From: Bacilli bacterium
Lineage (GTDB): Bacteria; Bacillota_I; Bacilli_A; RFN20; CAG-826
NCBI GenBank assembly: GCA_017468925.1
Contig: JAFUHI010000009.1
Span: forward strand, 124,001-188,000
Direction of reading: 5' to 3'
Length of the DNA stretch: 64,000 nucleotides
Part shown: positions 44,488 to 51,911 of the stretch, one piece after another
Layout of the letters: every line of letters starts with the position of its first letter
Position numbering within the stretch: the first letter of the stretch is position 1
Notes under the pieces: model-generated
Told to the model about the DNA's origin: nothing
The model's database searches: none
The model's input: the letters and a program-made list of their open reading frames with translations, nothing else
Translations under genes and position numbers: made by a program

Positions 44488-45972
44488 ATGGAAGAGAAAT
44501 TAACAGATCAAGAACAAGCTAGACGTGACAAACTCCCAAAATACGAAGCATTAGGGGTGGATCCCTTTGGGAAGCGTTACGAATGGAAGGATTCTATTAA
44601 AGATATCCGCGCAAAATATGGCTCAATGAGCGAAGAAGAGCTTGCCGCTAACCCAATCGAGGTCAATGTCGCAGGACGTTTAATTGCCATTAGAGACATG
44701 GGCAAAGCAGCTTTCGTCAATGTAAAAGATGAATATGGCACAATCCAATCTTGGATTGGTAAAAACGTTATCGGTGAGCATGACTTTGCAGTTTTCAAAC
44801 TTGAAGATTTAGGCGATATCGTTGGCATCAGGGGAACTTTGATGCTAACAAGAACTGGCGAGTTGACTATCAGATGCGTCGAATTTACCCATATAACAAA
44901 ATGTTTAAAACCTCTCCCAGAGAAATTCCATGGACTGACTGATATCGAGGATAGATGCCGCCATAGATATGTTGACCTCATCATTAATGATGAAAGCAAG
45001 AGGGTCGCGCTTCTTAGACCTGCGATTGTCAAAGGGATAAGAGATTACTGCGATAATCTTGGATTTGTTGAAGTTGAGACGCCTGTTTTATCACCAATTG
45101 CAGGTGGAGCATCTGCTAGACCATTCATCACCCATCACAACACATTGGATAAAGATTTCTATTTAAGAATCGCTACCGAATTGAATTTGAAGAAATGCTT
45201 GGTTGGCGGAATAGATAGAGTATATGAAATTGGACGTATCTTCAGAAATGAAGGAATGGATAACCGCCACAATCCTGAATTCACCACAATCGAGCTTTAT
45301 CAAGCCTATGGTGATTTAAGCGATATGAAGGAGTGGGCGGAAGGCCTATTCCATTACGTCGCCGATAAAGTCGTCGGCAAAGAAGTGTTCAAATGGCACG
45401 GAAACGAAATCGATTTATCTAAACCTTTTGCTTCCAAATCTATGGCAGAAGCTATCAAGGAAGCGTGCGGGGTTGATTTCACTAAGCAAATGACTTTCGA
45501 AGAAGCGGTTGCTTTAGCAAAAGAGCACAATATTCCTTTGGAAAAGAGCTGGAATAGCGTCGGTTATATCATGCAGGCTTTTTTCGATGAATTAGTTGAG
45601 CCGACTCTTATCCAACCAACCTTCATCCACACATATCCAATTGAGGTTTCTCCTCTTACCAAAAAGACCGAAGATCCTAGATTCGTCTACCGTTTTGAAT
45701 TGTTTATCGCTGGATGCGAATTCGCAAACGCTTATAGCGAGCTCAATAATCCTTTCGATCAGAAAGAAAGATTCTTGGCCCAAATGGCAGCAAGAGAAAG
45801 AGGAGATGATGAGGCAAATGAAATCGACTATAGCTTCTTGGACGCGCTTAATTATGGTATGCCTCCAGCCGGCGGAATCGGTTTAGGAGTCGATAGATTC
45901 TGTATGCTTCTTTCAGAGCAAGATACAATCAGAGAAGTATTGCTCTTCCCAACGATGAAAGATGAAAAATAA
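44488..45972 (+). CDS. lysS: Lysyl-tRNA synthetase, class II
   Basis: A 494-residue enzyme. The N-terminal OB-fold anticodon domain (VNVAGRLIAIRDMGKAAFVNVKD) precedes the catalytic core with motif 1 (GFVEVETPVLSPIAGGASARPF), motif 2 (YEIGRIFRNEGMDNRHNPEFTTIE) and motif 3 (GGIGLGVDRFCMLL). CAGGAGA is the ribosome-binding site. The 59-base gap upstream is too short for a T-box. The terminator begins within the stop codon region. Confidence 0.96.
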   Translation: MEEKLTDQEQARRDKLPKYEALGVDPFGKRYEWKDSIKDIRAKYGSMSEEELAANPIEVNVAGRLIAIRDMGKAAFVNVKDEYGTIQSWIGKNVIGEHDFAVFKLEDLGDIVGIRGTLMLTRTGELTIRCVEFTHITKCLKPLPEKFHGLTDIEDRCRHRYVDLIINDESKRVALLRPAIVKGIRDYCDNLGFVEVETPVLSPIAGGASARPFITHHNTLDKDFYLRIATELNLKKCLVGGIDRVYEIGRIFRNEGMDNRHNPEFTTIELYQAYGDLSDMKEWAEGLFHYVADKVVGKEVFKWHGNEIDLSKPFASKSMAEAIKEACGVDFTKQMTFEEAVALAKEHNIPLEKSWNSVGYIMQAFFDELVEPTLIQPTFIHTYPIEVSPLTKKTEDPRFVYRFELFIAGCEFANAYSELNNPFDQKERFLAQMAARERGDDEANEIDYSFLDALNYGMPPAGGIGLGVDRFCMLLSEQDTIREVLLFPTMKDEK

Positions 45973-45994
45973 GCGGGTTTTGCGCTTATTTTTG
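45965..45994 (+). terminator. Rho-independent terminator of lysS
   Basis: AAAATAAGCG and CGCTTATTTT pair perfectly around a 7-base loop and are followed by T. The 5' arm includes the lysS stop codon. Confidence 0.88.
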
Positions 45995-46017
45995 CTATTT
46001 ATGTAGAGGAAATGACT

Positions 46018-47793
46018 ATGAAAAACAAAACCCTGGCTTCCATTGCAATTATGATCGCGGTGCCAACTTTAGCGGTTGTTTCAACTGTATCAATCGCCAA
46101 AGGATTAGGAGAAACAATCAACGCTGCAACGACTAGTTACACTTTGATTTTGGATAGCTCCAACTGCGCTTTTTTAAGCGATGAGCCAACAACTGGTACG
46201 ACCAATTCGACTAATAGCCCTTTGACTACTTTGGGTAATCCTCTGTATCTCACTTATGAAAATGCATTTGTTTCGGATGGCCGTATCGGGATAAACGGAA
46301 ATATTTATTCCACCAATGGATTAAAAGGATTAACCGCTGTTACAGTTACTTTAGCTTCGGAAAGCAACGCAAATCTATATTTCGGCACATCTTCCTCCCA
46401 ATTTGGCAGTGCAACCGCGGTGGAAAGCAATGTCCGTTATGAAGCCCCAAGCGGATACGATTATTTTAAATTAGAGGCATCTGATTCAACCGCTTATGTA
46501 TCTTCCATCAAATTGGAGTACACATGCAGCGATAACCCTGTTTCTTCTTCGGAAGTCTCATCTTCCTCGCAAGCAGTTCAGCAGGTTAAGGTTTACAAGA
46601 GGGTGGATTCATTATCTTCTTTGGATTTATCCAAAAAGACCGTAATATGTGCTCCAGATGCCTCGGCTCCAAAAATGATTTATGCCATGACAACCAATGC
46701 GAAATCATCCACACTTCCTTGGTATATCGTTGGAACTGAAGTCCAAGTCGATTCGTCCAATGAAATCGAAGAGGGTGATTTCGCTGAATGGGATATCAGC
46801 AAAAGCGGAACGAATTATTCCTTCGTCTCCGATGGCAAATACCTCCAAAGCTATGTCGATGGAACCCATTATTCAATCAATATTGGAAATAACTCCAGCT
46901 ACAGCAATAACTGGACTTTGACATTTGGAAGCGAAGGATTAGTCAGATTCTATTCTGATAGGAATGTTTATCTTGAATACTACAGAGGTAGTTTCTGCGG
47001 CTATAAGAATTCATGCAATGCCTATCTATTCCAAGAAAATGGGACAAAGGATGTAATTATTTCTTCCTCAACCGTTTCTGATGGGTCTTCATACATTGTA
47101 AGCAGCAGTGGTCTAGATGATGATATGTGGGCGGGATTGGATTTCTCCACATATGGCACGACATTCAGAAATACTTTAGCTGGATTGATTACCGCTAAAA
47201 ACCCATCTTCGACATCTTATAAGCAATGTTTGCAAGTCGGTGCCCAAGCGGCTGCATATCCAAATGATAATTCGTCAACCTTCATTCCTTTCTACCATGA
47301 GGCTAAATCATCTGAGCAAACTACAACTGGCAGCTGCAACAGAGAACATACTTGGCCAGATTCCAGAGGTGGTGGTTCGATTGAAACGGACCCGCTTGTG
47401 ATTAGGCCAACATTGAATGCTGACAATTCAAGTCGTGGAAATAATTTCTACGGAAATACAAAGAGCAATGAATGGGATCCTGCATCCTGTGGATATGAAG
47501 GAGCAAGAGGAGAATCGGCCAGAATCATTTTGTATGCCGCTTGCCGTTATTATTCTTTAGGCCTTTCCTTATCCAACAACCCAAGCGATTCAACAAGCGC
47601 GAAAACCATGGGAACCTTAAAAACCCTTTTGGAATGGAATTCAACATACCAGCCAACAGATTTTGAAAGAACGGTAAACGAAAGATATTACAAGATGGGT
47701 TATGCTAGAAATCCATTTGTGGATCACCCTGAGTACGCTAACTTCATCTGGGATAACAACGGTTTAAGAACAACCCCAGTTACTTTGTCATAA
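46018..47793 (+). CDS. Secreted endonuclease I-family nuclease
   Basis: 591 residues from ATG 46018 (AGAGGA seven bases upstream; ATG 46012 is too close to it). A signal peptide is followed by a beta-rich N-terminal half (residues ~35-350) with a serine-rich linker (SSSEVSSSSQ). The C-terminal half has the endonuclease I motifs CNREHTWPDSRG with catalytic His, TLNADNSSRGNNFYG and WDPASCGYEGARGESARIILYAA. Such enzymes cut DNA or RNA outside the cell, for nutrient nucleotides or biofilm escape. No anchor is seen, so it is probably released. Confidence 0.87.
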   Translation: MKNKTLASIAIMIAVPTLAVVSTVSIAKGLGETINAATTSYTLILDSSNCAFLSDEPTTGTTNSTNSPLTTLGNPLYLTYENAFVSDGRIGINGNIYSTNGLKGLTAVTVTLASESNANLYFGTSSSQFGSATAVESNVRYEAPSGYDYFKLEASDSTAYVSSIKLEYTCSDNPVSSSEVSSSSQAVQQVKVYKRVDSLSSLDLSKKTVICAPDASAPKMIYAMTTNAKSSTLPWYIVGTEVQVDSSNEIEEGDFAEWDISKSGTNYSFVSDGKYLQSYVDGTHYSINIGNNSSYSNNWTLTFGSEGLVRFYSDRNVYLEYYRGSFCGYKNSCNAYLFQENGTKDVIISSSTVSDGSSYIVSSSGLDDDMWAGLDFSTYGTTFRNTLAGLITAKNPSSTSYKQCLQVGAQAAAYPNDNSSTFIPFYHEAKSSEQTTTGSCNREHTWPDSRGGGSIETDPLVIRPTLNADNSSRGNNFYGNTKSNEWDPASCGYEGARGESARIILYAACRYYSLGLSLSNNPSDSTSAKTMGTLKTLLEWNSTYQPTDFERTVNERYYKMGYARNPFVDHPEYANFIWDNNGLRTTPVTLS

Positions 47794-47968
47794 ATTTTAC
47801 ATTTCTTCTAAAATAACGATTTTATTCGCATATTTTCGCTGTTTTTATGTTTTTCTAGCAAGAAAAGCGGATAACTCATTATATTTTTGTGTATCAGTAG
47901 ATGAAGGGAAGTCTCAGCCCTTCAATGTGGGAAAGCACCAATAAAATGAAGGTTTCCGCATTTCCTAT
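47794..47968. other. Non-coding stretch with two inverted repeats before the rpsF promoter
   Basis: TGAAGGG (47902-47908) and CCCTTCA (47918-47924) form a perfect 7-bp hairpin with a 9-base loop. Next to it ATGTGG-G-AAA can pair with TTTCCGCAT over ~18 bases. Neither stem is followed by a T-run, so this is not an ordinary terminator; it could be a small structured RNA. No family was recognised. Confidence 0.3.
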
Positions 47969-47996
47969 TTGAAACATTGGATTTCTAGAGTATGAT
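47969..47996 (+). promoter_or_regulatory. Promoter of the rpsF-ssb-rpsR operon
   Basis: TTGAAA (47969-47974) and TATGAT (47991-47996) are separated by 16 bases. The resulting ~85-base leader contains stems GCCTTC/GAAGGC and TCGCA/TGCGA and could be the S6:S18 autoregulatory leader known upstream of rpsF; the diagnostic bulge was not confirmed. Confidence 0.6.
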
Positions 47997-48087
47997 TATT
48001 AAGCCTTCTTACGAAGGAAAGGAAGGCAAACACGCTCTTATGGTCGCACTCAGATGCGATCCAAAGACCAAAATTAGGAGGTGCAAT

Positions 48088-48372
48088 ATGAAGAAGTACG
48101 AGATCATGTACATTGTGAGCGCCAAACTTGATGAAGCTGCTTACAAAGAAGAGGTCGCCAAACTCCAGGGAATCCTTGAAACCAATGGTGCCAAGGTCAA
48201 CAAAACCGATGAGTGGGGCGTCAAAGATTTCGCCTATCCGATCAAGAAGCAAACCAAAGGCTACTATGTTGTTCTAAAGATCAGCACAGAAGGCAATTTG
48301 GATGAATTCAATCGTTTGGCAAAGCTTGATAACAACGTCATCCGTCATCTAGTCACAGTTGATCAGGACTAA
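48088..48372 (+). CDS. rpsF: 30S ribosomal protein S6
   Basis: 94 residues from ATG 48088, with AGGAGGTG upstream; the longer frame from 47992 begins in the promoter. MKKYEIMYIVSAKLDEAAYKEEV and WGVKDFAYPIKKQTKGYYVVLKI are typical of S6, which pairs with S18 on the 30S platform. First gene of the conserved rpsF-ssb-rpsR operon. Confidence 0.95.
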   Translation: MKKYEIMYIVSAKLDEAAYKEEVAKLQGILETNGAKVNKTDEWGVKDFAYPIKKQTKGYYVVLKISTEGNLDEFNRLAKLDNNVIRHLVTVDQD

Positions 48373-48402
48373 TGTCTATCACTTAAACTAGGAGGAAAGA
48401 AA

Positions 48403-48888
48403 ATGTTAAATCGAGTTTGTTTGGTTGGACGTCTAACTAGAGACCCGGAACTAAGAACAACCGCATCAGGAATGCAAGTCGTTTCCTTCACGATTGCAGT
48501 GGACGATCCTTACGCAAGAAAGAATCAGCCACAACAAGGACAGCAACAACCTGCCAATAGCAACGAAGGCACCTTGTTCATGTCTTGCTCCATGTTCGGG
48601 AATAGAGCCCCAAATGTCGCGAAATTCACGAAAAAGGGCTCCTTAGTCTCAGTCGAGGGAAGACTTCGCCAAAGAAAATACACGAATAGAGATGGCGTCA
48701 ATGTCACAGTTATCGAAACTGTAGCGGATGGGGTCGAATTCCTCGAACCGAAATCTGCTCAAGCCGGAAGAGATGCCGATACTGGTTATAGCAATCAAAG
48801 CTATGAGAATCCACAGCAAGGCAGCAATCTCGGCTCAATCGATATCACTGATGATGATATGCCTCTAGAAGATGATATTCCGTTTTAA
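48403..48888 (+). CDS. ssb: Single-stranded DNA-binding protein
   Basis: 161 residues. The OB fold opens with [20 protein letters not shown] and contains the [17 protein letters not shown] strand ([16 protein letters not shown]). A glutamine-rich insert ([10 protein letters not shown]) sits within the fold, and the tail ends in [12 protein letters not shown], the acidic tip that recruits replication and repair partners. AGGAGGAAA precedes the ATG. Confidence 0.96.
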   Translation: MLNRVCLVGRLTRDPELRTTASGMQVVSFTIAVDDPYARKNQPQQGQQQPANSNEGTLFMSCSMFGNRAPNVAKFTKKGSLVSVEGRLRQRKYTNRDGVNVTVIETVADGVEFLEPKSAQAGRDADTGYSNQSYENPQQGSNLGSIDITDDDMPLEDDIPF

Positions 48889-48908
48889 TTAAGAAAGGAC
48901 AAACCCAC

Positions 48909-49139
48909 ATGTACAAAAAAATGAGACCACATAAAAAAGTTTGCTACTTCACGAAAAATCATGTCAAATACATCGACTATAAGGATGTTGAATTACTCCA
49001 AAAATACATCGGTGTTGATGGCAAGATCGCTCCAAGGAGTGCAACTGGAACCTCTGCCAAGTATCAGCGTCAATTGGCTCGCGCCATCAAAAACGCCAGA
49101 TATATGGCTCTTCTAAAAGAACCTGGCCAGAAAGAATAA
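48909..49139 (+). CDS. rpsR: 30S ribosomal protein S18
   Basis: 76 residues including [25 protein letters not shown] and [31 protein letters not shown], the S18 core. It completes the rpsF-ssb-rpsR operon. Its last bases overlap, antisense, a small reading frame at 49113-49265. Confidence 0.96.
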   Translation: MYKKMRPHKKVCYFTKNHVKYIDYKDVELLQKYIGVDGKIAPRSATGTSAKYQRQLARAIKNARYMALLKEPGQKE

Positions 49140-49265
49140 CCATTGTAGTTGTCCAAAGTCACTTATCCGAAGTTGGCTAAAAACTTCCATCTGATCAGGA
49201 CACACATAGGACATAAAGAGATCTATCGAAAGGTAGGTCTTTTTTGTTCCTTTCTGTCTCGCCAT
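49113..49265 (-). CDS. Small 50-residue reading frame with strong ribosome-binding site, possible relic
   Basis: ATG at 49265 is preceded on the minus strand by AAAAAGGAG at good spacing. The peptide begins [17 protein letters not shown] and stops at 49113, overlapping the rpsR end antisense. A similar stretch, AR-K--KKTYLSINLF, is encoded on the minus strand near 50950; three of the four base changes across KKTYLSI(D/N)LF are silent, which favours real coding ancestry. It may be the start of a lost mobile-element gene. The same DNA also forms a plus-strand hairpin that may terminate rpsR. Confidence 0.3.
   Translation of the reverse strand: MARQKGTKKTYLSIDLFMSYVCPDQMEVFSQLRISDFGQLQWLFFLARFF
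49219..49245 (+). terminator. Probable terminator of the rpsF operon
   Basis: AGATCTATC pairs with GGTAGGTCT over a GAAA tetraloop, 9 bp with two G-T pairs, followed by five T. A diverged copy occurs at ~50924. Confidence 0.65.
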
Positions 49266-49299
49266 GATAGATTCTCCTTTTTAATAGAATAGCAAAGAA

Positions 49300-49334
49300 A
49301 AAAGTGGATTGGGTTTTTACCATTGTCCACTTTT
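49300..49334. terminator. Inverted repeat, terminator on the minus strand
   Basis: AAAAGTGGA (49300-49308) and TCCACTTTT (49326-49334) form a perfect 9-bp stem. On the minus strand it is followed by TTTTTTC, so it best fits a terminator reading toward the small minus-strand frame. Confidence 0.5.
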
Positions 49335-49358
49335 ACACTAGCACTTCAGTCGGATGGC

Positions 49359-49382
49359 TAATTTTGTTTTTAAACAAAATTA
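49359..49382. promoter_or_regulatory. Perfect 11-base inverted repeat upstream of the permease promoter
   Basis: TAATTTTGTTT and AAACAAAATTA with a 2-base centre lie seven bases before the -35 box. Probable binding site for a dimeric regulator of the permease gene. Confidence 0.5.
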
Positions 49383-49388
49383 AGGATA

Positions 49389-49424
49389 TTGACTTAAATA
49401 AAAATAAGAACATAATTTTCTCTT
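49389..49424 (+). promoter_or_regulatory. Promoter of the permease gene, leaderless
   Basis: TTGACT (49389-49394), 16-base spacer, CATAAT (49411-49416), then eight bases to the ATG at 49425. No ribosome-binding site exists; the transcript should start at the start codon. Confidence 0.65.
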
Positions 49425-50726
49425 ATGATAGCAACTATTGTTATTTCAGTTTTAGCCTTTGTTGGAGTGATCGCTTCAATAATATTCATTCCTCATTTTA
49501 AAATCGGGAAAATCACTATTGATACATATTGGATGCTTCCACTTGTCGCCGCGATTATTCTTTTGTCGGCGTCTCTTGCGCCTATTAATGAAGTTATTTC
49601 ATCATTGACAAGTGATACATCTATTAATCCACTTAAGATACTTGTTTTATTTTTCTCAATGACAATTATTTCTATTTATCTAGATGAGCTTGGATTATTT
49701 AAATATCTCGCGAATAAAGCCGCTAAAAAGGCTGGTTCAAACCAATTTGTGTTATTCCTTATTCTCTATCTACTTGTCGCAGTTTTAACTATTTTTACAT
49801 CTAATGATGTAGTGATACTAACGTTTACTCCATTTATTTGTTTCTTCGCAAAAAGAACGAAGATTAATCCTCTACCATATTTAATTGCAGAATTCGCTGC
49901 CGCAAACACATGGTCGATGATGTTTATTATCGGCAATCCAACAAACATATATTTAGGCACCTCAGCGGGTATTACCTTTATTGATTATTTTAAAGTTATG
50001 GCTATTCCTACTTTTATTGCAGGAGTCATCCAACTGGGAATTATCTTCTTAATTTTCTTTAAGAAATTAAAAGAGCCAATAAGCGCCGAAGATGAAGAAT
50101 ATAAAATTGAAAGCAAGGTTGATTTAATCGTCGGTTTAACGATTTTAATAAGTGTTTTAGTGTTACTAATTATTTCAAATTATATCCATCTAGAGATGTA
50201 TTTAATTTCTTTAATTGGCGCGGTCGCTTTATTACTAATCTCATTATTTATTCGATTATTCACTAAAAAGAACTGGAATTATTTAGGAGACTCGCTTGTG
50301 AGACTTCCTTATCAATTAATTCCATTTATTCTATCGATGTTTGTAATTGTTGTTGCTTTATTCTGCCAAGGAATAAGTGAACATATATCTAGTTTCTTAA
50401 ATAAGGGCTCATCAATTTGGATTTATGGAGCTTCTTCATTTATAAGCGCGAATATCATCAACAATATTCCAATGTCGATTTTATTCTCTAACTTTGTTAG
50501 CGGACTTACTGGAAAAGCTTATTTAGAAGGAGTTTATTCTTCAATTATTGGTAGTAATATCGGAGCGATATTTACTCCTATAGGCGCTTTAGCGGGAATA
50601 ATGTTTTCTTCTTTATTAAGTAAACACGACATCAAATTTTCATTTTTAAGTTTTATAAAATTTGGATCTATTATTTCTATTCCTACATTAGCGATTTCAC
50701 TATTATTCTTAATGATTGTTTTATGA
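49425..50726 (+). CDS. ArsB/NhaD-superfamily ion permease
   Basis: A 433-residue transporter with about eleven helices. TSNDVVILTFTPFICFFAKR and MFIIGNPTNIYLGTSAGI are the two conserved hairpin signatures of the ArsB/NhaD/SLC13-type superfamily, and ISANIINNIPMSILFSN repeats the pattern in the second half. Substrates in the family include arsenite, Na+/H+ and di- or tricarboxylates; no arsenic genes flank it. Its codons are more AT-rich than neighbouring genes and it stands alone between terminators, which suggests recent acquisition. Confidence 0.8.
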   Translation: MIATIVISVLAFVGVIASIIFIPHFKIGKITIDTYWMLPLVAAIILLSASLAPINEVISSLTSDTSINPLKILVLFFSMTIISIYLDELGLFKYLANKAAKKAGSNQFVLFLILYLLVAVLTIFTSNDVVILTFTPFICFFAKRTKINPLPYLIAEFAAANTWSMMFIIGNPTNIYLGTSAGITFIDYFKVMAIPTFIAGVIQLGIIFLIFFKKLKEPISAEDEEYKIESKVDLIVGLTILISVLVLLIISNYIHLEMYLISLIGAVALLLISLFIRLFTKKNWNYLGDSLVRLPYQLIPFILSMFVIVVALFCQGISEHISSFLNKGSSIWIYGASSFISANIINNIPMSILFSNFVSGLTGKAYLEGVYSSIIGSNIGAIFTPIGALAGIMFSSLLSKHDIKFSFLSFIKFGSIISIPTLAISLLFLMIVL

Positions 50727-50764
50727 ATAACTGGCCTCAGACAACCATAACCATAAAACATTAC

Positions 50765-50800
50765 AAAACGGTCCGTGGCTTAGGCGGATCGTTTTTATTT
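50765..50800 (+). terminator. Rho-independent terminator of the permease gene
   Basis: AAAACGGTCCG and CGGATCGTTTT form an 11-bp stem (one G-T pair) around a 9-base loop, followed by T. Confidence 0.85.
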
Positions 50801-51089
50801 CTGTCCGCATAAATATCTTAATGTGACATGGCACATACCCTAAAATCAATACTGTTGTTATCCATTCAATGTGATCGCATTATGGGGATAATTAAAGCAG
50901 TCATAACAATACAAAACACAAAGAGATTTATTGAAAGATAGGTTTTTTTGCTTGCCTTTCGGGCTTCTGCAACAAAATGTAGCACTTGCAACAATTTGTT
51001 TGCAAAACCTATTACCAAAAGCTGTTTGAAGGTGAGTGGGTTTACAAATGATAACGTATATGATAACATACATTTGATATTGAAATATT
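50800..51089. other. Non-genic stretch with relic coding sequence on the minus strand
   Basis: About 290 bases without a supported gene. On the minus strand a frame runs from ~51069 to 50866 and includes FANKLLQVLHFVAEARK followed by ASKKTYLSINLF, the latter matching the small frame at 49113-49265. No start signal precedes it. The plus strand at 50924-50947 retains the hairpin homologous to that at 49219. I read this as a decayed fragment, not a working gene. Confidence 0.3.
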
Positions 51090-51545
51090 ATGAACAAAAA
51101 ACGGGCGAATTATATAAGCAAATTCAACAAAGATAACTATAAGATGTACCTTTTTAGAGTAAAAAAATGTGATATCGAGTTGATCAACAAATTGGATAAT
51201 GTTCCCAATAGAAATAGTTATTTAACAAATCTTGTTTTGGAAGATATCAAACCAGATGTTCTGACGATTAAGCAAATCAAAGAAAGCATCAATCCAATTA
51301 TGGAAAGACACGGGATTAAAAACGTTTATTTGTTCGGCAGTTACGCTAGAGGCGAAGCGACTAGAGAAAGTGATGTCGATATATATTGCGATAGTGGCGA
51401 TGTGGATTCATTATGGAAACATTCCGCCTTTCAAGATGAACTCGCTGATGCTTTAGGAAAAGATGCTGATGTTATCACAATCGGTTCACAAATGGATGAT
51501 TATTTCAAACAACAATTAGAGAAGGACATGGTTAAAATATGCTAA
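51090..51545 (+). CDS. mntA: MntA-type nucleotidyltransferase antitoxin with N-terminal RHH-like domain
   Basis: 151 residues. The C-terminal part (~70-151) is a minimal nucleotidyltransferase: NVYLFGSYARGEATRESDVDIYCDSGD has the GS..RG..xxxSDxD active site, and DADVITIGS follows. In HepT/MntA pairs this enzyme adds AMP groups to the toxin and silences it. Residues ~12-55 (KMYLFRVKKCDIELINKL, NRNSYLTNLVLEDI) look like a ribbon-helix-helix DNA-binding domain, an addition that could provide autoregulation. It overlaps hepT by 7 bases. Confidence 0.82.
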   Translation: MNKKRANYISKFNKDNYKMYLFRVKKCDIELINKLDNVPNRNSYLTNLVLEDIKPDVLTIKQIKESINPIMERHGIKNVYLFGSYARGEATRESDVDIYCDSGDVDSLWKHSAFQDELADALGKDADVITIGSQMDDYFKQQLEKDMVKIC

Positions 51546-51883
51546 CGGTGAAAGAAAAAGGAATACTATTATCAATCGTTAAACATTGCTGTAGAGTAGA
51601 GGACAAGATTGCCGGTGTTTCTCTTGAATCTTTTGTGGCGGATGAAGACATTAAGGAAATCGTGAGTTTCAACATACTTCAAATTGGAGAACTGGCCAAA
51701 AATCTATCTTCCGATTTTGTTAAACAGTACCCTAATGTACCGTGGAAGGATATTAAAGGTATGAGAGATTGGGTGGCACATGGCTATGGCGCAATTAATT
51801 TGAAAGAGATATGGCGAACCGCAACAGACGATATAAAACAATTAAGAGAATATTGTGAAGAAATAATAAATGAAAATAATTAG
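51539..51883 (+). CDS. hepT: HepT-like ribonuclease toxin (DUF86)
   Basis: A 114-residue all-helical protein. The HEPN ribonuclease motif R-x4-H-x-Y is present as RDWVAHGY near residue 80, following FNILQIGELAKNLS and PWKDIKGM typical of DUF86 HepT. The tyrosine is the residue AMP-modified by MntA in studied systems. It overlaps the antitoxin gene, the usual type VII arrangement except that here the antitoxin comes first. Confidence 0.88.
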   Translation: MLTVKEKGILLSIVKHCCRVEDKIAGVSLESFVADEDIKEIVSFNILQIGELAKNLSSDFVKQYPNVPWKDIKGMRDWVAHGYGAINLKEIWRTATDDIKQLREYCEEIINENN

Positions 51884-51911
51884 AGACCACAATCTAATCT
51901 AAATATTTTGT

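Noticed and set aside
49296..49424. Terminal inverted repeats of an insertion sequence around the small minus-strand frame
   Set aside because: TGGACAA occurs on both sides but in the same orientation, not inverted, and no target duplication was visible.
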